This document shows, one piece after another, positions 6,225-8,041 of a DNA stretch of 8,041 bases. The DNA lies in assembly GCA_036398215.1 (NCBI GenBank), contig DASWHK010000185.1, forward strand, positions 1 to 8,041. Direction: 5' to 3'. Every line of letters begins with the position of its first letter. Within the stretch, counting starts at the first letter, position 1. The stretch comes from DASWHK01 sp036398215. Lineage in GTDB: Bacteria; Acidobacteriota; UBA890. The notes under the pieces were generated by a model. That model did not search any database and had not been told where the DNA came from. It worked only from the letters and a program-made list of their open reading frames with translations. A program made the position numbers and the translations under genes.

Positions 6225-6369
6225 ATTCGGGCCCGAGGATATCAACCGCATCATCTGGCGCGGCTGGGCCCGCCTCGACGTCACCGGCGTGCTCGACGAT
6301 CGGGAACGGCTCGCGCGGCGCGTCGACGAGGCCGTGCGCAAGATCCTGGAACGTTTTCCGCCCGGATGA
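6211..6369 (+). CDS. Small hypothetical protein (52 aa), antisense to the end of the monohaem cytochrome gene
   Basis: The predicted protein has 52 residues: MIIVLFGPEDINRIIWRG, then ARLDVTGVLDDRERLARRV, then DEAVRKILERFPPG. The first part is hydrophobic and the second is a charged amphipathic helix. I do not recognise a family. Evidence for coding is modest but real. Third codon positions are about 80% G/C (43 of 53), against about 70% at first positions. AGGGA (6196-6200) lies 10 nt before the ATG. The composition looks like a folded helix rather than the Arg/Ala/Pro-rich product of a shadow frame. Against it: the frame is short and lies opposite an open - strand frame, so one of the two is probably not translated over this stretch. 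It could also be the leftover end or start of a larger lost gene. Confidence 0.4.
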   Translation: MIIVLFGPEDINRIIWRGWARLDVTGVLDDRERLARRVDEAVRKILERFPPG

Positions 6370-6828
6370 GCTGGAACGACGGCGCGCCGCCACGTCGCTC
6401 GCGGTGATGGGCGGCCGCGCCCCGGCCGTCTCCTCCGCGGGGCCGTAGGCCAGCAGGTACTCGAGCAGGGCGGCGACCTGCTCGTCGCCGAGGTGGTCGA
6501 ACGGCGGATGGTCGAGGTCTCGATCGGGGGTCGCCTCGAACCCTTCCAACAGCAGGTCGACGAGCTCCGCGGCGCCGCCTTCGACCCGGTAGAGATCGTC
6601 CGCCATCCGCCCCAGCTCGGCGCGATCGTCGACCCTGTTGCCGTGGCAGAAGCCGCACTCCGCGGCGTACACGTCCCTGCCCAGCGCGCCGATCGCCGCC
6701 GGCCCCGGCGATCCCGGGACAGCGGGCGCTCGTCCGGCCCCGCTGCGGGCCCAGGCGAACAGGACCGCCGCCACGACCAGCACCGCGGCGATCAGAGCGG
6801 TCACACTATTCGCCACTACGTAACGCAT
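6223..6828 (-). CDS. Membrane-anchored monohaem cytochrome c
   Basis: The gene encodes a 201-residue protein. The ATG at 6828 is set by GGGAGG 5 nt upstream (6834-6839); a GTG at 6834 would overlap that site. Residues 5-27 form one hydrophobic segment (VVANSVTALIAAVLVVAAVL), likely an uncleaved anchor with the rest in the periplasm. The haem domain spans about 46-128: GRDVYAAECGFCHGNR, with CGFCH at 58-62, then a central helix, then FDHLGDEQVAALLEYLLAYG as the last helix. Where class I cytochromes carry the Met ligand just before that helix (M-P-x-F), this protein reads D-HPPFD. His107 replaces Met, so bis-His ligation is possible. The only other Met in the haem domain is Met75. Residues from about 150 on (RRRSSSSGRK and onward) have no family resemblance and lie opposite the small + strand frame, so the true C-terminus is doubtful. 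The gene follows the flavocytochrome by 25 nt, suggesting one operon and direct electron transfer. Confidence 0.82.
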   Translation of the reverse strand: MRYVVANSVTALIAAVLVVAAVLFAWARSGAGRAPAVPGSPGPAAIGALGRDVYAAECGFCHGNRVDDRAELGRMADDLYRVEGGAAELVDLLLEGFEATPDRDLDHPPFDHLGDEQVAALLEYLLAYGPAEETAGARPPITASDVAARRRSSSSGRKTFQDLAHGLVDAPREPFPIVEHAGDVEAGPAAPDDAVDILGPE

Positions 6829-6833
6829 CGACA

Positions 6834-6839
6834 CCTCCC
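6834..6839 (-). promoter_or_regulatory. Ribosome binding site of the monohaem cytochrome gene
   Basis: GGGAGG on the - strand lies 5 nt before the ATG at 6828. It decides between that ATG and the GTG two codons upstream (6834-6832), which would overlap the site itself. Confidence 0.7.
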
Positions 6840-6853
6840 GATCCGGGTAGCCA

Positions 6854-8041
6854 TCAAACGAGCGTGAACCTCTCGGCCTCGATGCGCCGCGAGGGGATGC
6901 CGAGCCCGTGCAGCGAGCTCTCCACCGAGCGGATCATCGGGTTCGGCCCGCAGATGAAGAAATGCCGCTCGATGCGCTCGTCGGGCAGATGTCTCTCGAG
7001 GAGCTCGGCCGTCACCCACCCGGTCTCGCCTTGCCAGCCCTCCGGCGGGCTCTCGAGCACCCAGACCACGTCGAGCGCGATTCGTCCCGCCAACGCCTCG
7101 ATCTCGTCGCGGAACGGCATGTTCTCCCAGGCGTCGTCGGCGTAGATCAGCAGCGCCGGGCGGCGGTCGCCGCGGTCGGCCATCGTACGCAATATGCTGA
7201 CGATCGGCGTGATGCCGATGCCTCCCGCGATGAACACGTACCCGGCGGCCGGGTAGCGGTCGATCGACATCGACCCGTGCGGACCGTCGAGATAGGCGCG
7301 GGTATCGAGAGGCGTCTCGCCGATGCGCGCGGTGAAATCGCCCAGCTCCTTGATGCCGAGCTCCAGGCGCTCGGGCGCCTCGGCGCTGGAGGAGAACGAG
7401 AACGGGTGCTCCTGGAGGTTGTAGGCGGAATCGCCCAGCTTGATCCAGGCGAACTGGCCGGGCAAGAGGCGCATTCCGGGATGCCCGTCCGGCTCCATGG
7501 CGAGAATCCATGTGCGCCCACGATCCGGCTCGACGCCGACCACTCGGTACGGCCTCGATCGTAGCAGCAGGGGCTGGACCAATCGCAGGTACCCCAGGAC
7601 CGCCGCCATGAGCGCCGCGAACGCCACCCAGAGGAAGCGCTTCCACCCGGAGTTGACGTAGTGGCCGACCTCCACCACGTGGGCCGCCGCCAGCCCGAGC
7701 ATCAGCAGGCCGAGCAGCGTGTGGCTCACCCTCCAGGCCTCGTAGCCGAGCCCAACCCGTTGCCGGCCCAGCGACAGGCCGGCGAGCAGCATGAACGCCA
7801 CGATCGAAGCCAGCCCCGTCACCAGCGCCGTTCGGCCGCCGCCTGGTGCCGACAGCGAGCCGAGGAGCGCCGGCCTTTCGCCGATCACGATCACCGCGTG
7901 ACCCGATACCAGGGCCAGGGAGACCAGGCCGATCTGGCGGTGGTACTGGAGGATGATGTCGATGCCGTAGGGCTCGGTCACCGGCCGGAAGCGGGCGATG
8001 AGCACGAACTGCAGCCCCATCTGCGCCAGGCCGATGAAGCC
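6854..8041 (-). CDS. Ferric-reductase/NOX-type flavocytochrome b (5' end outside window)
   Basis: 395 residues are visible and the frame runs off the right edge, so the first transmembrane helix or helices are missing. Numbering from the edge, the N-terminal half has several hydrophobic helices (about 36-53, 71-91, 105-124, 135-158). Two histidine pairs each lie 14 residues apart: His34/His48 and His107/His121. This is the two-haem-b pattern of ferric reductases and NADPH oxidases (PF01794). The C-terminal half is a flavin reductase module. HPFSFSSS (212-219) binds FAD, with GPHGSM (253-258) as the following loop. GGIGITPI (273-280) and CGPNPMI (364-370) bind NAD(P)H. The protein ends normally in ERFTLV. 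Family members move electrons from cytoplasmic NAD(P)H via FAD and two haems to the outer face of the inner membrane, where they reduce ferric iron, oxygen or a partner protein. Here the next gene, 25 nt downstream, encodes an anchored cytochrome c that is the obvious candidate acceptor. The visible sequence cannot decide between metal reduction and partner reduction. Confidence 0.9.
   Translation of the reverse strand, partial: GFIGLAQMGLQFVLIARFRPVTEPYGIDIILQYHRQIGLVSLALVSGHAVIVIGERPALLGSLSAPGGGRTALVTGLASIVAFMLLAGLSLGRQRVGLGYEAWRVSHTLLGLLMLGLAAAHVVEVGHYVNSGWKRFLWVAFAALMAAVLGYLRLVQPLLLRSRPYRVVGVEPDRGRTWILAMEPDGHPGMRLLPGQFAWIKLGDSAYNLQEHPFSFSSSAEAPERLELGIKELGDFTARIGETPLDTRAYLDGPHGSMSIDRYPAAGYVFIAGGIGITPIVSILRTMADRGDRRPALLIYADDAWENMPFRDEIEALAGRIALDVVWVLESPPEGWQGETGWVTAELLERHLPDERIERHFFICGPNPMIRSVESSLHGLGIPSRRIEAERFTLV

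Overview
The window is a roughly 70% GC bacterial chromosomal segment. It looks like accessory or respiratory territory in a high-GC Gram-negative lineage. The mix of a tricorn-type S41 peptidase, a VapB45/DUF433-type antitoxin, exported c-type cytochromes and a cytochrome fused to an outer-membrane-barrel-like domain fits Acidobacteriota best. Myxococcota or another deep soil or sediment phylum cannot be excluded. No rRNA, tRNA, CRISPR array or insertion sequence was seen.

Left part (1-2587). The window opens inside the 3' end of an S41/tricorn-like serine peptidase gene on the + strand. A 198-bp spacer follows, carrying two near-identical palindromes. Next is a complete DUF433 antitoxin gene of the VapB45 type. 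Its expected toxin survives only as a stub: the GTGA overlap and about a dozen toxin-like codons remain, then homology stops. A convergent gene on the - strand encodes an exported protein of unknown function, and a strong GC hairpin separates the two. About 310 bp of non-coding sequence then lies between that gene and the next + strand gene.

Right part (2588-8041) is a redox island. A + strand gene encodes an exported monohaem cytochrome c fused to a beta-barrel-like domain resembling the Phenol_MetA_deg/'transporter' family. Convergent to it is a - strand series, in order of transcription: a flavocytochrome of the ferric-reductase/NOX type (its N-terminus lies beyond the window); a membrane-anchored monohaem cytochrome c; an OsmC-family thiol protein; and a pentahaem cytochrome c overlapping the OsmC gene by 20 nt. 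A 52-codon + strand reading frame (6211-6369) runs antisense to the unusual C-terminal extension of the monohaem cytochrome.

How they may work together (inference): the flavocytochrome could pass electrons from NAD(P)H across the inner membrane to the anchored cytochrome. The pentahaem protein could carry them through the periplasm, and the cytochrome-barrel fusion could be the outer-membrane end. That gives a possible trans-envelope electron route built from parts unlike MtrCAB or Cyc2. The sequence shows the parts and their proximity. It does not show their connection or the direction of electron flow.
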